From Nemertoderma westbladi (Eukaryota; Xenacoelomorpha; Nemertodermatida; Nemertodermatidae): a stretch of 37,754 nt of DNA. A program made the position numbers and the translations under genes. Below are positions 29,738 through 37,754 of this stretch, piece after piece. The notes under the pieces were generated by a model that had not been told where the DNA came from, searched no databases, and saw only the letters and a list, made by a program, of their open reading frames with translations. Positions within the stretch are counted from its first letter, which is position 1. The number at the start of each line of letters is the position of its first letter. The DNA is taken from assembly GCA_032718475.1 (NCBI GenBank), contig JAUCBJ010007413.1, positions 1 through 37,754 of the forward strand, read 5' to 3'.

Positions 29738-30512
29738 TTGTTTTGGTTAGAAAATCCCGCCTCTGTAACCTGCTCCTTTCCCCCGCCTCTGTAACCTGCC
29801 CCTTTCCCTCAATTAGTTAAATGATCGTTTATTGTTTTGGTTAGAAAATCCCGCCTCTGTAACCTGCTCCTTTCCCTCAATTAGTTAAGTGATCGTTTAT
29901 TGTTTTGGTTAGGAAATCCCGCCTCTGTAACATGCTCCTTTCTCTCAATTGGTAATGTTATCGTTTATTGTTTTGGTTAGAAAATCCCGTCTCTGTAACC
30001 TGCTCCTTTCCCTGATTTGGTAAAGTGACTGTTTATTGTTTTGGTTAGAAAATCCCGCCTCTGTAACCTGCTCCTTTCCCTCAATTAGTTAAGTGATCGT
30101 TTATTGTTTTGGTTAGGAAATCCCGCCGCTGTAACCTGCTCCTCTCTCTCAATTGGTAATGTTATCGTTTATTGTTTTGGTTAGAAAACCCCGTCTCTGT
30201 AACCTGCTCCTTTCCCTGATTTAGTAAAGTGACTGTTTATTGTTTTGGTTAGAAAATCCCGCCTCTGTAACCTGCTCCTTTCTCTCAATTGGTAATGTTA
30301 TCGTTTATTGTTTTGGTTAGAAAATCCCGTCTCTGTAACCTGCTCCTTTCCCTCAATTAGTTAAATGATCGTTTATTGTTTTGGTTAGAAAATCCCGCCT
30401 CTGTAACCTGCTCCTTTCCCTGATTTGGTAAAGTGACTGTTTATTGTTTTGGTTAGAAAATCCTGCCTTAACCTGCTCCTTTCCATGAATTGGTAATTGT
30501 TTTTGGCTATAA
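29738..30512. repeat. 68-bp minisatellite, 11 units of three types
   Basis: Each unit begins TTGTTTTGGTTAGAAAATCC and ends TTTA. The variable part after CTGCTCCTTT is one of three: A (CCCTCAATTAGTTAA), B (CTCTCAATTGGTAATGTTAT) or C (CCCTGATTTGGTAAAGTGAC). The unit order is A, A, B, C, A, B, C, B, A, C and a decayed last unit. The first unit has an extra 27-bp internal duplication of CCGCCTCTGTAACCTGC type. Noncoding. Confidence 0.95.
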
Positions 30513-30640
30513 AATGAGTGTTTTGCTACGTCATGTTATAATTGATTATCTACAACAACCATAAACTATTAAATTTAGAGTCTTTTACCACAAGGCGCAT
30601 ATGGAATTCTATCTCATAGTCTATAAATCATGGAATCATG

Positions 30641-30764
30641 GAATGTTTTGGCACAGGCACAGTGAAACCAACTGTCCGGCAGATCAGAAATCAACAAATT
30701 TTGAATGTTTTGGCATAGGCATGTTGAAATCAACTGTCTGACAGTCCAGAAATCAGCAGTCTGA
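30641..30764. repeat. 62-bp diverged tandem repeat, two units
   Basis: 30641-30702 and 30703-30764 both start GAATGTTTTGGCA and contain CAACTGTC and CAGAAATCA. The minus-strand peptide predicted over this area simply repeats with them. Confidence 0.85.
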
Positions 30765-30793
30765 CAGTTTGAGTTTGAAGAAATACATACATA

Positions 30794-30853
30794 AAAAGTC
30801 ATTAAAAGGACAACAAAAGTCATTAAAAGGACAACAAAAGTCATTATGCACAA
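30794..30853. repeat. 21-bp tandem repeat, about 2.7 units
   Basis: AAAAGTCATTAAAAGGACAAC repeats, with related AAGTCAAATAAAAGGACA-type copies to 30900. Confidence 0.9.
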
Positions 30854-31075
30854 TTCGTAAAAAAAGGAGGACAAAAAAGTCAAATAAAAGGACATAAAAA
30901 ATCACTGCCATTTTTTTTGGTTGCTAAAAGAAATAATTTGAAAATGTAATTTGCCTAATGTAAAATTATTTTTTATTTTGTTTGTGATAATATACAATGA
31001 CTATATTATCTGTATATGACTTGAAATGCATACAATTAGGTGCACTGTTATTTACTTATTAACCCTTTCCGGACC

Positions 31076-31131
31076 ATGACCTACATGGTAGGTCATCGTT
31101 CTACTGCTCCATGACCTACATGGTAGGCCAT
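31076..31131. repeat. Two copies of a hairpin near the piggyBac left end
   Basis: ATGACCTAC, ATG, GTAGGTCAT at 31076-31096 forms a nine-base-pair hairpin. A copy at 31111-31131 has one base changed (GTAGGCCAT). They lie 13 and 48 bp from the terminus, where a transposase could bind. Confidence 0.85.
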
Positions 31132-31334
31132 ACTCTTACATTGGTCCCCAAGCACGCTTATAAAGTTGGAACACTTGCAGGTATGTTTTGATAGGCTATT
31201 GGAGCAGTTAGAAAAATAATTTTGCTTTGGCTGGGCGGGAAATTTAAAAATTTCCCAGTAGGCCTAAAGAAGTATAACAATATATGTAGTACAGGAAGTA
31301 CTAAGCAGTACGCTGATTTCAGATATAGGCCTAG

Positions 31335-31805
31335 GTGACTACAGTACAACGTATACTGGAGCGGTACCACCAGCGGTGCAGAAAACCCCCTGCAAGCTAT
31401 GGGTTCGATGGGGATGTTTCCTCTGCTAGTGGAGAAGATGACGAGGAATCGGTTGACGAGGAATCGGTTGACGAGGAATCGGTTGACGAGGAATCGGATG
31501 ACGAGGAATCGGACGAACATTCCGAAACTGCCGAGGGTGGAGGTGGCGGTGAAATCTGGAATATAATAGAGGGCGGCAACGGTCACTTAGACCACTACAA
31601 TGTTGTAGAGGAGGACTTTGATGGGACAGCTGTTGGTTATCATGATAATATCGATACAACCGATTGCGATTATAAGGTTGGCGACTATGTTGATCTGACA
31701 AAAATAAAAATATTTTTAAATATAAATATATAAAATGGCAAAAATATTTAACTGACAAACTTATTGAAATTCTGTGTAAATACACAAATCAACGGTTACT
31801 AAAAC
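31335..31805 (+). pseudogene. piggyBac-like transposase, N-terminal part
   Basis: The frame 31335-31733 begins MTTVQRILERYHQR and carries an acidic segment of DEESV repeats at residues 35-60 (15-bp repeats), then DNIDTTDCDYKVGDYVD. Acidic N-termini are usual in piggyBac transposases. In a second frame, 31750-31805, LTDKLIEILCKYTNQR matches the FTDELIxxIxxxTNxY segment that precedes the catalytic domain. The protein is then cut by the nested insertion at 31808. On the far side only the C-terminus remains, so the DDD catalytic core is missing. Confidence 0.75.
31440..31514. repeat. 15-bp coding minisatellite, five units (DEESV/DEESD)
   Basis: GACGAGGAATCGGTT or close variants repeated five times in frame, encoding DEESV DEESV DEESV DEESD DEESD. 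The repeat expands an acidic stretch in the transposase N-terminus. Confidence 0.95.
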
Positions 31806-31807
31806 TA

Positions 31808-33813
31808 CAGTCGGGGTCTCAAAGTGCATCTGTTCTTTGAGATTTTCTCAAAGTTTTTCTAAAAGTGTCTAAAAGTCATTACATTACTCCCAACGGCCGC
31901 TTTGAATTCTTGTAGACACTTTTAGTTGGGAATCTCAAAGTGATTTCCTACTTTTAGGCACTTTGAATTCTTTGAGAAATGTCACTTTGAGGTAGTTTGC
32001 GGCACTTTTAATTCTTTGAGAAAATAAACTCCGAGGTATTCCTGATTGACAGCTCGTGGTGAGTTAACTGAGAGGCAGAGGCATTTTCGGGGAACAATAT
32101 TATGCGGGCAACAAAGTGATACTTGTGTGCTGGCCAGTTGTTCCATAGAAGCTATATTCCCATTAATTTATCAAATTGAGGTTCCTGAGGTCATTACGGA
32201 TGGGTTTTCGGTCGCAAGTACAAATTGAATTTACGGCACCCTAAAGTCTTTCTAAAAAACATTCATTCAAATAATACATGAAACAGGAAAAACAAGATTG
32301 ATTATTTTAATAACATAATACAATATCAGATTAACAATTAATATAAGAGAAACTGCACTGTAGTATCTCTGTGTATACGCAGTTTCATTATAATGACCTA
32401 AAGAAGCCCTGTTGGGAGAAAGCTTGTAATAACATTTGTTATTCATTTCATTAGTCACCTCAGGTCAAACCGTACTACCTTTAACTGTTTAATTAATATG
32501 ATAACTATGTTGACGAGAGCGCGATAATTCCTTCTTAAAAACTAAGAAAGGCTTTCGACTTTCAAGTACGATAGAACGGCTACAATCTTGTGTTGTTTTA
32601 GCCTAATAGAGATATTAAAATACCCCCTGCTGCTGGCGTTTATATTTGAGCATATTTTAAATGTTTGCCTCATATTCAATTGATGTGTACCGCGTTCTGG
32701 CAAAGCGGCACCCAGTTTAAGCTATCAATCACAGCTAGCGAGTAGCGACCAACGGACGGCGACCTTCAAACAAACAGGTGCAGAGCCGGAAAGAACTGTC
32801 ACATGCTTTGCTTGGCTTGTGGTACCATTTGATTACATAATAGATTTTGGCAGACTGGGCGGTCGCTCTGACCATATGCATTGCGCACCAACAATGCCTA
32901 AAACATCTATGGGAACAGCCAATTAGTGCGCTTGAATCATTTATCTTTATTCCTGCCTCTATCATTATTCTTTACTTTGTATAACACAATTTACAGTGCG
33001 GCAAAGTATGGCTGGTTGACCATTGAAATGCATTGGTAAAGGTATTCGGCGTTCACGTGGGCTAAACAAATTTAAACAATACAGTTTTAGCACTATACAT
33101 TAATATAGATAGGGCAACAGACAAACTGTCTCTGACACAAATACCAACACATTCCGATAGCCCGCAATTATGACGTCTCTAAAGAGTCCAAATATAAATT
33201 AATAAAATCCTCTATGAAACAATAAAAATACCTACAAAAATACTGCTGTATTAACTATTAGTTACTGCAGTAACATATAACAATTACTGCAGTAACAAAT
33301 ATTTATTACTGCAGTAATAAATATTTATTGCTGCGGTAACAAATATTTATTACTGCAGTAACAAATATTTATTACTGCAATAATCAATATTAATAAATTA
33401 ATAAATAATTGAATAAAAATTTATACTGCAGTAATCAACATTAATAAATAATTGAATAAAAATTTCTACTGCAGTAACAAATTATTTGTTACTGCAGAAA
33501 AAGACAATTTTTTATTACTGCAGTAAGTTTAATTCTTACTTTCAGTAACAAATATTTATTACTGCAGTATTTTTTAGAGGCATCTTTATTGTTTCATAGA
33601 GGTTTTTATTACTTATATTTTACCCTATAGTCAAAGTCAATATACCCCATACTATAGCCAGCTTCAGGCAGGACTATATGAAATGACTGACAGTACTACT
33701 TTGAAATCTTTGAGGACACTTTGTCATTTTCTTGGACCACTTTTAGAAATTTGAGACACTTTTAGTTCTTTGAGAAAATCTCAAAGAACAGATGCACTTT
33801 GAGACCCCGACTG
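31808..33813. mobile_element. 2-kb TIR element (Tc1/mariner-like ends, TA duplication) in piggyBac
   Basis: The left end from 31808 (CAGTCGGGGTCTCAAAG...) and the reverse complement of the right end at 33813 are identical for 46 bp, and related CTTTGAGAAA/TCTAAAAGTG motifs continue inward. TA flanks both ends (31806-31807 and 33814-33815), as in Tc1/mariner insertions, and the CAGT start fits that group. An 8-bp duplication expected of hAT elements is absent. No transposase frame is present in the interior (32040-33208), so it is non-autonomous. A third element sits inside it at 33209-33602. Confidence 0.85.
33209..33602. mobile_element. 394-bp inverted-repeat element inside the TA element
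   Basis: The ends are inverted repeats: left CCTCTATGAAACAATAAAAA and right complement CCTCTATGAAACAATAAAGA, continuing to TACTGC. The interior is almost entirely TATTACTGCAGTAACAAATA repeats with a period near 22 bp and a palindromic TTACTGCAGTAA core, about ten copies. It is noncoding. Target duplication is unclear in the AT-rich flanks. Confidence 0.8.
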
Positions 33814-33815
33814 TA

Positions 33816-34206
33816 TATGAAGAACGTGTTGTGAAAGCTGCACGGTAAATGGAAAACGTATTCATGGTTTGTGAAATTAGGTTTGCATCTTATTCAGCGT
33901 CTATTACTCAATAGTTTCATTCGGTACCGAACTGATAAATCCACTCCCAAACACTATAACTTCAGTGACTTTGTGATGGATGCAGTTGATTACCTCACCC
34001 AAATACCAACTAAGAGAGACAAGTGCAGCCTCATAGGAACTCCAGCACCGGTACATACACCAGTAAAGATGGGCGCAACTGATAAGACGTCGCGACCCCA
34101 GAAGCGTTGTCGGGTCTGTTGGGTAAACAAGACTGAAAAAAGTATATTTATTTGTGCTGTTTGTCTAGACAAACCTGGTTTATGTCTAGGATGTTTCACT
34201 ATGTAG
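33816..34206 (+). pseudogene. piggyBac-like transposase, C-terminal part
   Basis: The frame is open from about 33835. It has WFVKLGLHLIQRLLLNSFIR, matching the helical WxxxLFxHLLxxxxxNSYILY end of piggyBac transposases. It then has TPKHYNFSDFVMDAVDYL and a Cys-rich end, CRVCWVNKTEKSIFICAVC and LCLGCF, like the C-terminal zinc-binding domain that binds the transposon ends. The stop is at 34204-34206. Everything between this and the N-terminal piece is gone, apart from the nested insertion. Confidence 0.85.
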
Positions 34207-34261
34207 TATGTACCCACCCCATTTGAAATAAATCAGAATATAATATAAATAATTATTTTTG

Positions 34262-34348
34262 GGTTTAAAAAATAAAGAAAAAAAAAGAAAAAAAAATGAA
34301 AAAAAAATGAAAATAAAAATGAAAAAAAATGAAAAAAAGGAAAATTTT
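34262..34348. repeat. A-rich low-complexity tract
   Basis: Irregular AAAAAAATGAAAA repeats downstream of the transposase stop and within the piggyBac element. Confidence 0.85.
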
Positions 34349-34518
34349 TTCGTTTAGAAATGTTTGCCATTTGTTTCAGATTAAAAAAAACTCAAAACTG
34401 AGTTTATACGACCATTACAATCAAAGTTACGCGTCATAAAGCAAACTCAATATTTTGCTAAAAATGTTGGAACACTAGCTGGTGCAAATTTATTAGGCTC
34501 TGGGCCGGAAAGGGTTAA

Positions 34519-35430
34519 ATATCAGACTGCTTTGAAAACATTACCTTCGCAAAGCATATTTCATAGCTCATTGGCACTGGTATTGAAGTGGTGCACTGTT
34601 TGAATGATTCTTATTCTAAACATTTAATATCTTTGGTTTAGGGGTTTTAAATGATGCTCTTTCTGATGCAACAACAATATTTCCAATAAATATTCATTAT
34701 ATGGTAGAACTTTACTTATTTTTATTTAGCTGCCTATTTCTACTTATTTTTTTTAGTTGTCAGCATTATATACGTTTATTTTATTACATTTAGCATCTTT
34801 TCAACTTACTTTTAAAACTATTTTCAATAGACTGAAGATATATTTTTTAGACAGGCCACGAAATTGCTAAATAATAAAATAATCCCATTAATAACACATT
34901 ATTAATATGGCGGGCATACCTTTACATCTAGCAGCCAGTAAAGTATAAAGTATGTAAAGTAAAGGCATGAGTATAATTAATTCCACAGGTGTAAGGGGTT
35001 ATCCGTTATTATTACTGGACTTCCGATTCCGATAATGTCGCTGTCAGTACTGGTAGATACTTTGTCTGTTGTTATGCTCGGGACTGATATCGGTGCATGT
35101 ACTGATTCAGCTCAGATTATTTGGGTTGGTTCTGATGATTCCGTACCGAATGGTGAATGTAGATGCTCCTGATTGGAGTCAATTCATTCCTTGATTGAGT
35201 GATTGATAAGTTAGATTTTGTCGGAGTGGCTACCTGGAGGTACTGACTCTGGTACCGGTGGTCCGTCTGGTACCGGTACTGATTTTCCTGCCCAATGAAG
35301 GTTGATAACCTTATGCTCAGGGTACAAAATTCTGCACTTCATATTGGATATAACTGACTCGTTCATCTTTGATTCTTTGTTCCTCGAGAAAGGTAATGCG
35401 ATCTAATAAAGTGGCACTGATACCCATGAA
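34519..35430. other. Stretch without recognised genes
   Basis: AT-rich sequence with ACCGGTAC palindromes near 35261 and 35272. No supported feature. Confidence 0.4.
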
Positions 35431-35622
35431 TTACGTACCAGTAGGTGGGATTATCCAGTTGTCTCCTTCTTTTCCATCATTACAGTCATCATGATAAACA
35501 TCTTCTCTTCCTTCGTCGTCGGAGTCGCGGAAGTTTAGTTGAACAGTTATGTCCATGTCAACAGATTCCATAGAATCTGTACCGATAACTGTAGTAGGTA
35601 AGCGCTCTGCGCAGAGAAGCAT
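35431..35622 (-). CDS. Candidate acidic exon
   Basis: A minus frame of 63 codons is acidic (FRDSDDEGREDVYHDDCNDG) and ends at a TAA just past a possible donor (CTACTG followed by GTACGT near 35438). A TCTCTGCGCAG acceptor-like sequence lies at its start. The acid-rich character resembles the N-termini of piggyBac-type transposases, but no other domain is present. Its identity is open and the frame may be chance. Confidence 0.2.
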   Translation of the reverse strand: MLLCAERLPTTVIGTDSMESVDMDITVQLNFRDSDDEGREDVYHDDCNDGKEGDNWIIPPTGT

Positions 35623-36113
35623 TTCAGCACAAGAACCTGATGTGACGACATCTTTGCTAGCTAAGAATCATTTGAGTTGTATGTTATTCATTCCAGGAAA
35701 AGCCATATCAATGCAATATCGCAGGGTAAATCAAACAGTCAGGACAGGCAGTGTACAATTTCAGTACAGCAGTAATGAAATGTAGATAACTAAATTACTC
35801 ACTGAAGTCTTAACCTTGGAGTGGGTAGTCTTTCCATGTTGCTTCCGTGCAGTTTCCATACATATATATTACCCAATATCAATTATGTTCAGTTTGTAAT
35901 TATCTACTATGGATGTCAAACGGTTTTTGACCGTCGTCATTGTCACCTAGTACTTACTGATTGTGCTGTAATCCGTTTACCGGTACTTATATATATATCA
36001 GCTATTATTAACAACGATAAACCAATAACTCTTGTTATACACCAGCCTATGGCCTTTCAGCCTTTGCATTTACTAGGACGTGGCGACACGTACTAAACAC
36101 GACACAAACTCAC
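35623..36113. other. Possible 5' LTR end upstream of a PBS-like site
   Basis: AT-rich sequence with a TATATATAT run near 35986 and an ending in ACTCA one base before the PBS-like TGG at 36114. A second LTR is not in the window, so this cannot be confirmed. Confidence 0.2.
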
Positions 36114-36131
36114 TGGTCGGGTTCCTGCGCC
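36114..36131 (+). promoter_or_regulatory. Possible tRNA primer-binding site
   Basis: TGGTCGGGTTCCTGCGCC starts with TGG, the complement of tRNA CCA ends, one base after a CA. It would pair with a tRNA ending GAACCCGACCA. It sits about 110 bases before a gag-like Met at 36224, the usual layout of an LTR retrotransposon. The matching tRNA was not checked. Confidence 0.3.
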
Positions 36132-36223
36132 AACTCGGATCCCATCACAGTCAAAAATCCACACAAAGTCAAAAACCAGACAAAAACGAAAATCTAGAAT
36201 AACGAACGTCACAACGACACGCC

Positions 36224-37458
36224 AACATGAGCCAGGGAAAGAAGGCCCAGAGTTCAATCTGAGGAGGGAGTCTGCCGCGCAATCCCTGCTACATTCAGGA
36301 TTCGCTGGAAGACGACAGTTCGGTTAGAGTGGAGGAAGGCAGATGGGTATGGGACGGAGGACGCGAGTCGAAATGTGGGAGCGGCGGTGAGAAAAGCACT
36401 GGTGCCATCAGCCAACCAGTGGCTATGGGTGGCGAACAGCCCACCAGAACAGCAACGGGCGGGCTGACGGTGCAACGCCGAATGAGACAAGGAAAGGAGG
36501 ATGTTCGGGAAGAGGACGTTGTGACAAGTGATCATCTATGATGAGGGTATAACGGCACCCAAAGAATCCTCAACGAAAGGAAAGATAGATCAACCGAAAA
36601 TAAACCGCAAACTGGGTGAGTGCGATGAACATTTTCATTATTTAGCCCGATCTGGGCAGGGCAAGTTAGAGAACGAGAGGGCGAGAGAGGTCATCACAAG
36701 ACTGTTTGAATTGTGGCGATCGGGGATAGTGTCATACAGTAGAGTGTACATAGGACCCTATCTAGTATATATATATATATATATATAGTCCCCTAGCACG
36801 ACATCGGTTTCGAATTGTTAGAGAGGCAGTTAGAGGAGGGAACTGCGTTGTTAGAAAGGGAATGTGAGTTAGTGAGAGAGTGTAGAGAGAGAGAGCCGAG
36901 AAAGCGGCGAGAGAGTATAGAGAGAGGGTTGAGAGAGAAGATGCGAGGGAAGCAGAGAGGTTTGAGAGACAGGTGAATGAGCATAAAGAACAAGATGCGA
37001 GGGAAGAGGAGAGGTTTGAGAGAGAGATGAACGAGTATAAAGAGCAAGACGTGAGGGAAGCAGAAAGGACTGCGAGGGAAGCAGAGAGGATTGAGAAAGA
37101 TAGGGAGTTGGTGAACCAGACTGTTAGAGAGGATCTGGAGAGAGAGATAGTGAAATTTCGAAAATATTCCAAAAAGGGTACTTTTCTTACAGGAAATAAT
37201 GTTTTAATAAATTACAATAACAATAATAACAATATTAATACTGGTGTAATATATAATTTAAATAATATTGAAGGTAGCGGTGAACGAAATAATTTAAATA
37301 ATAATATATTAAATAACAAAGTACAAAATAATAACGGTATAATTAATATAAATAATAATGAGATGCATAATTCGCCTAGCGGGGGCCTACAAGGCCACAT
37401 GGAAATGGGGATGGAGGCAAATCAACTTGAGCAACATGTTGACTGGAGGAGAGCGTAG
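36224..37458 (+). pseudogene. Gag-like, coiled-coil and Asn-rich protein, broken
   Basis: Successive plus frames suggest one decayed protein. It begins MSQGKKAQSSI at 36224 with one early TGA, then 36329-36541 (acidic and basic, VEEGRWVWDGGRESKCG), then 36528-36788 (GECDEHFHYLARSGQGKLEN) up to a (TA)n run at 36766-36787. From about 36820 to 37160 it is a highly charged coiled coil with 18-residue repeats (DAREAERFERQVNEHKEQ and related, 54-bp DNA repeats). The last part (37190-37390) is Asn-rich, with runs such as NNNNNN, and it ends DWRRA. An LTR retrotransposon gag is possible given the PBS-like site upstream, but no capsid or zinc-knuckle motif is visible. The minus-strand Ser/Leu-rich frames here are shadows. 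Confidence 0.35.
36765..36787. repeat. (TA)n microsatellite
   Basis: About eleven TA units interrupting the gag-like frame. Confidence 0.9.
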
Positions 37459-37529
37459 GGAAATGAATATATGGGACGGGGTGCAAGTGAAAGTTACTAG
37501 GATCGGCATGCTGCATTGCAGCTGCATTT

Positions 37530-37754
37530 TTAAGAATGCTGTGCCGGCTTGTCAACAAAATTGCACCACCACAACTCCCTATCACCCATGACATTTGCTA
37601 GATCATCCGCATCTTTAAGGCCAGTGTCCTTTAAGATGCGTCTCAAGAAAGTCATGGGCTGTCCACCATGCTTATTCACTCCATGAGGCTGCCAAAGTAC
37701 AAGATTATGCACTGGCTGGTCCTCACGGCGAAAGCAATGTCCTGCAAAGCGGAG
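37530..37754 (-). pseudogene. Non-LTR retrotransposon, copy 2, C-terminus (runs off window)
   Basis: The minus frame from the window edge encodes the protein end with HNLVLWQPHGVNKHGGQPMT, FLRRILKDTGLKDADDLANV and WWCNFVDKPAQHS before a TAA at 37532-37530. It is the same family as copy 1, 124 bases at 37631-37754 agreeing with 301-424 except at about two positions. Here the TTAA at 37631-37634 is not interrupted, and the C-terminus continues to its natural stop. The 3' untranslated region continues to about 37460 on the minus strand, where it meets the gag-like frame. Confidence 0.85.

Larger units (their letters stand above)
31063..34514 (+). mobile_element. Defective piggyBac-like transposon with TTAA target duplications
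   Basis: TTAA at 31059-31062 and 34515-34518 flank termini that are inverted repeats: left CCCTTTCCGGACC and right complement CCCTTTCCGGCCC. N-terminal and C-terminal transposase pieces lie inside in the same orientation, 3.45 kb overall. Removing the nested 2-kb insertion leaves about 1.44 kb, so the catalytic core had been deleted. The element is non-autonomous. A subterminal direct repeat, TTGGAACACT followed by TGCAGG or AGCTGG, occurs at about 31168 and 34467. Confidence 0.9.

Noticed and set aside
30614-30895. 93-codon minus-strand frame with repeated MTFVVLL
   Set aside because: It arises from the 62-bp and 21-bp tandem repeats.
31158-31785. Minus-strand frames with FLVNR, SSSTD and PIPRQ repeats
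   Set aside because: They are the antisense of the 15-bp DEESV minisatellite in the transposase N-terminus.
31808-33813. hAT-type element
   Set aside because: The ends begin CAGTCGGGG, but the flanks show only TA and no 8-bp duplication.
36762-37172. Ser/Leu-rich minus-strand frame
   Set aside because: Antisense of the charged coiled-coil repeat on the plus strand.

Overview
This window is eukaryotic, almost certainly from an animal, and I would guess a marine invertebrate. The evidence is intron-like splice sites, BEL/Pao elements with DUF1759-type gag and DUF5641, a Penelope-like element, piggyBac and pogo-type transposons, non-LTR retrotransposons, many long poly-C/poly-G runs, and frequent TAGGCCTA and ACCGGT palindromes. 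The species cannot be named from sequence alone. Apart from a few exon-like islands, I see no intact host gene. The window is a graveyard of nested mobile elements in AT-rich DNA.

Layout. Positions 1-300 look like the end of a TTAA-targeting (piggyBac-like) element inserted into a non-LTR retrotransposon on the minus strand (301-1600). A second copy of that retrotransposon enters at the right edge (37530-37754) and preserves the uninterrupted target site. 1758-2800 holds tandem repeats, a palindromic satellite and a tRNA-derived SINE-like unit. 2934-4249 is a decayed pogo/Tigger-type transposase. 4741-5204 is a long fold-back whose right arm leads into a remnant of a repetitive invertebrate protein family. 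6110-7190 (minus) is the 3' part of a Penelope-like element with a hammerhead-like motif, joined to the tail of a BEL/Pao element. That BEL/Pao element occupies about 7190-14350 (minus) and is interrupted by a 5'-truncated non-LTR retrotransposon on the plus strand whose remaining reading frame is fully open (about 9183-11715).

14351-19027 is AT-rich and contains exon-like islands, including a 419-bp tandem duplication with one difference between the copies. 19028-20995 is a broken HECT-domain gene of the G2E3-like type. 21359-22150 is a terminal-inverted-repeat element filled with TGTGATTTGG-type repeats. 23655-27160 (minus) is a second, GC-rich BEL/Pao pol with frameshifts and stops. 28460-28870 is a piggyBac transposase remnant. 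29738-30512 is a 68-bp minisatellite with three unit types.

31063-34514 is a three-level nest: a defective piggyBac element flanked by TTAA, carrying a 2-kb element with 46-bp perfect inverted repeats and TA duplications, which itself carries a 394-bp inverted-repeat element. From about 36114 a primer-binding-site-like sequence precedes a broken gag-like, coiled-coil and Asn-rich reading frame that runs up to the second retrotransposon copy. The features do not form a pathway. What ties them together is the order of insertion, which can be read from which element interrupts which.
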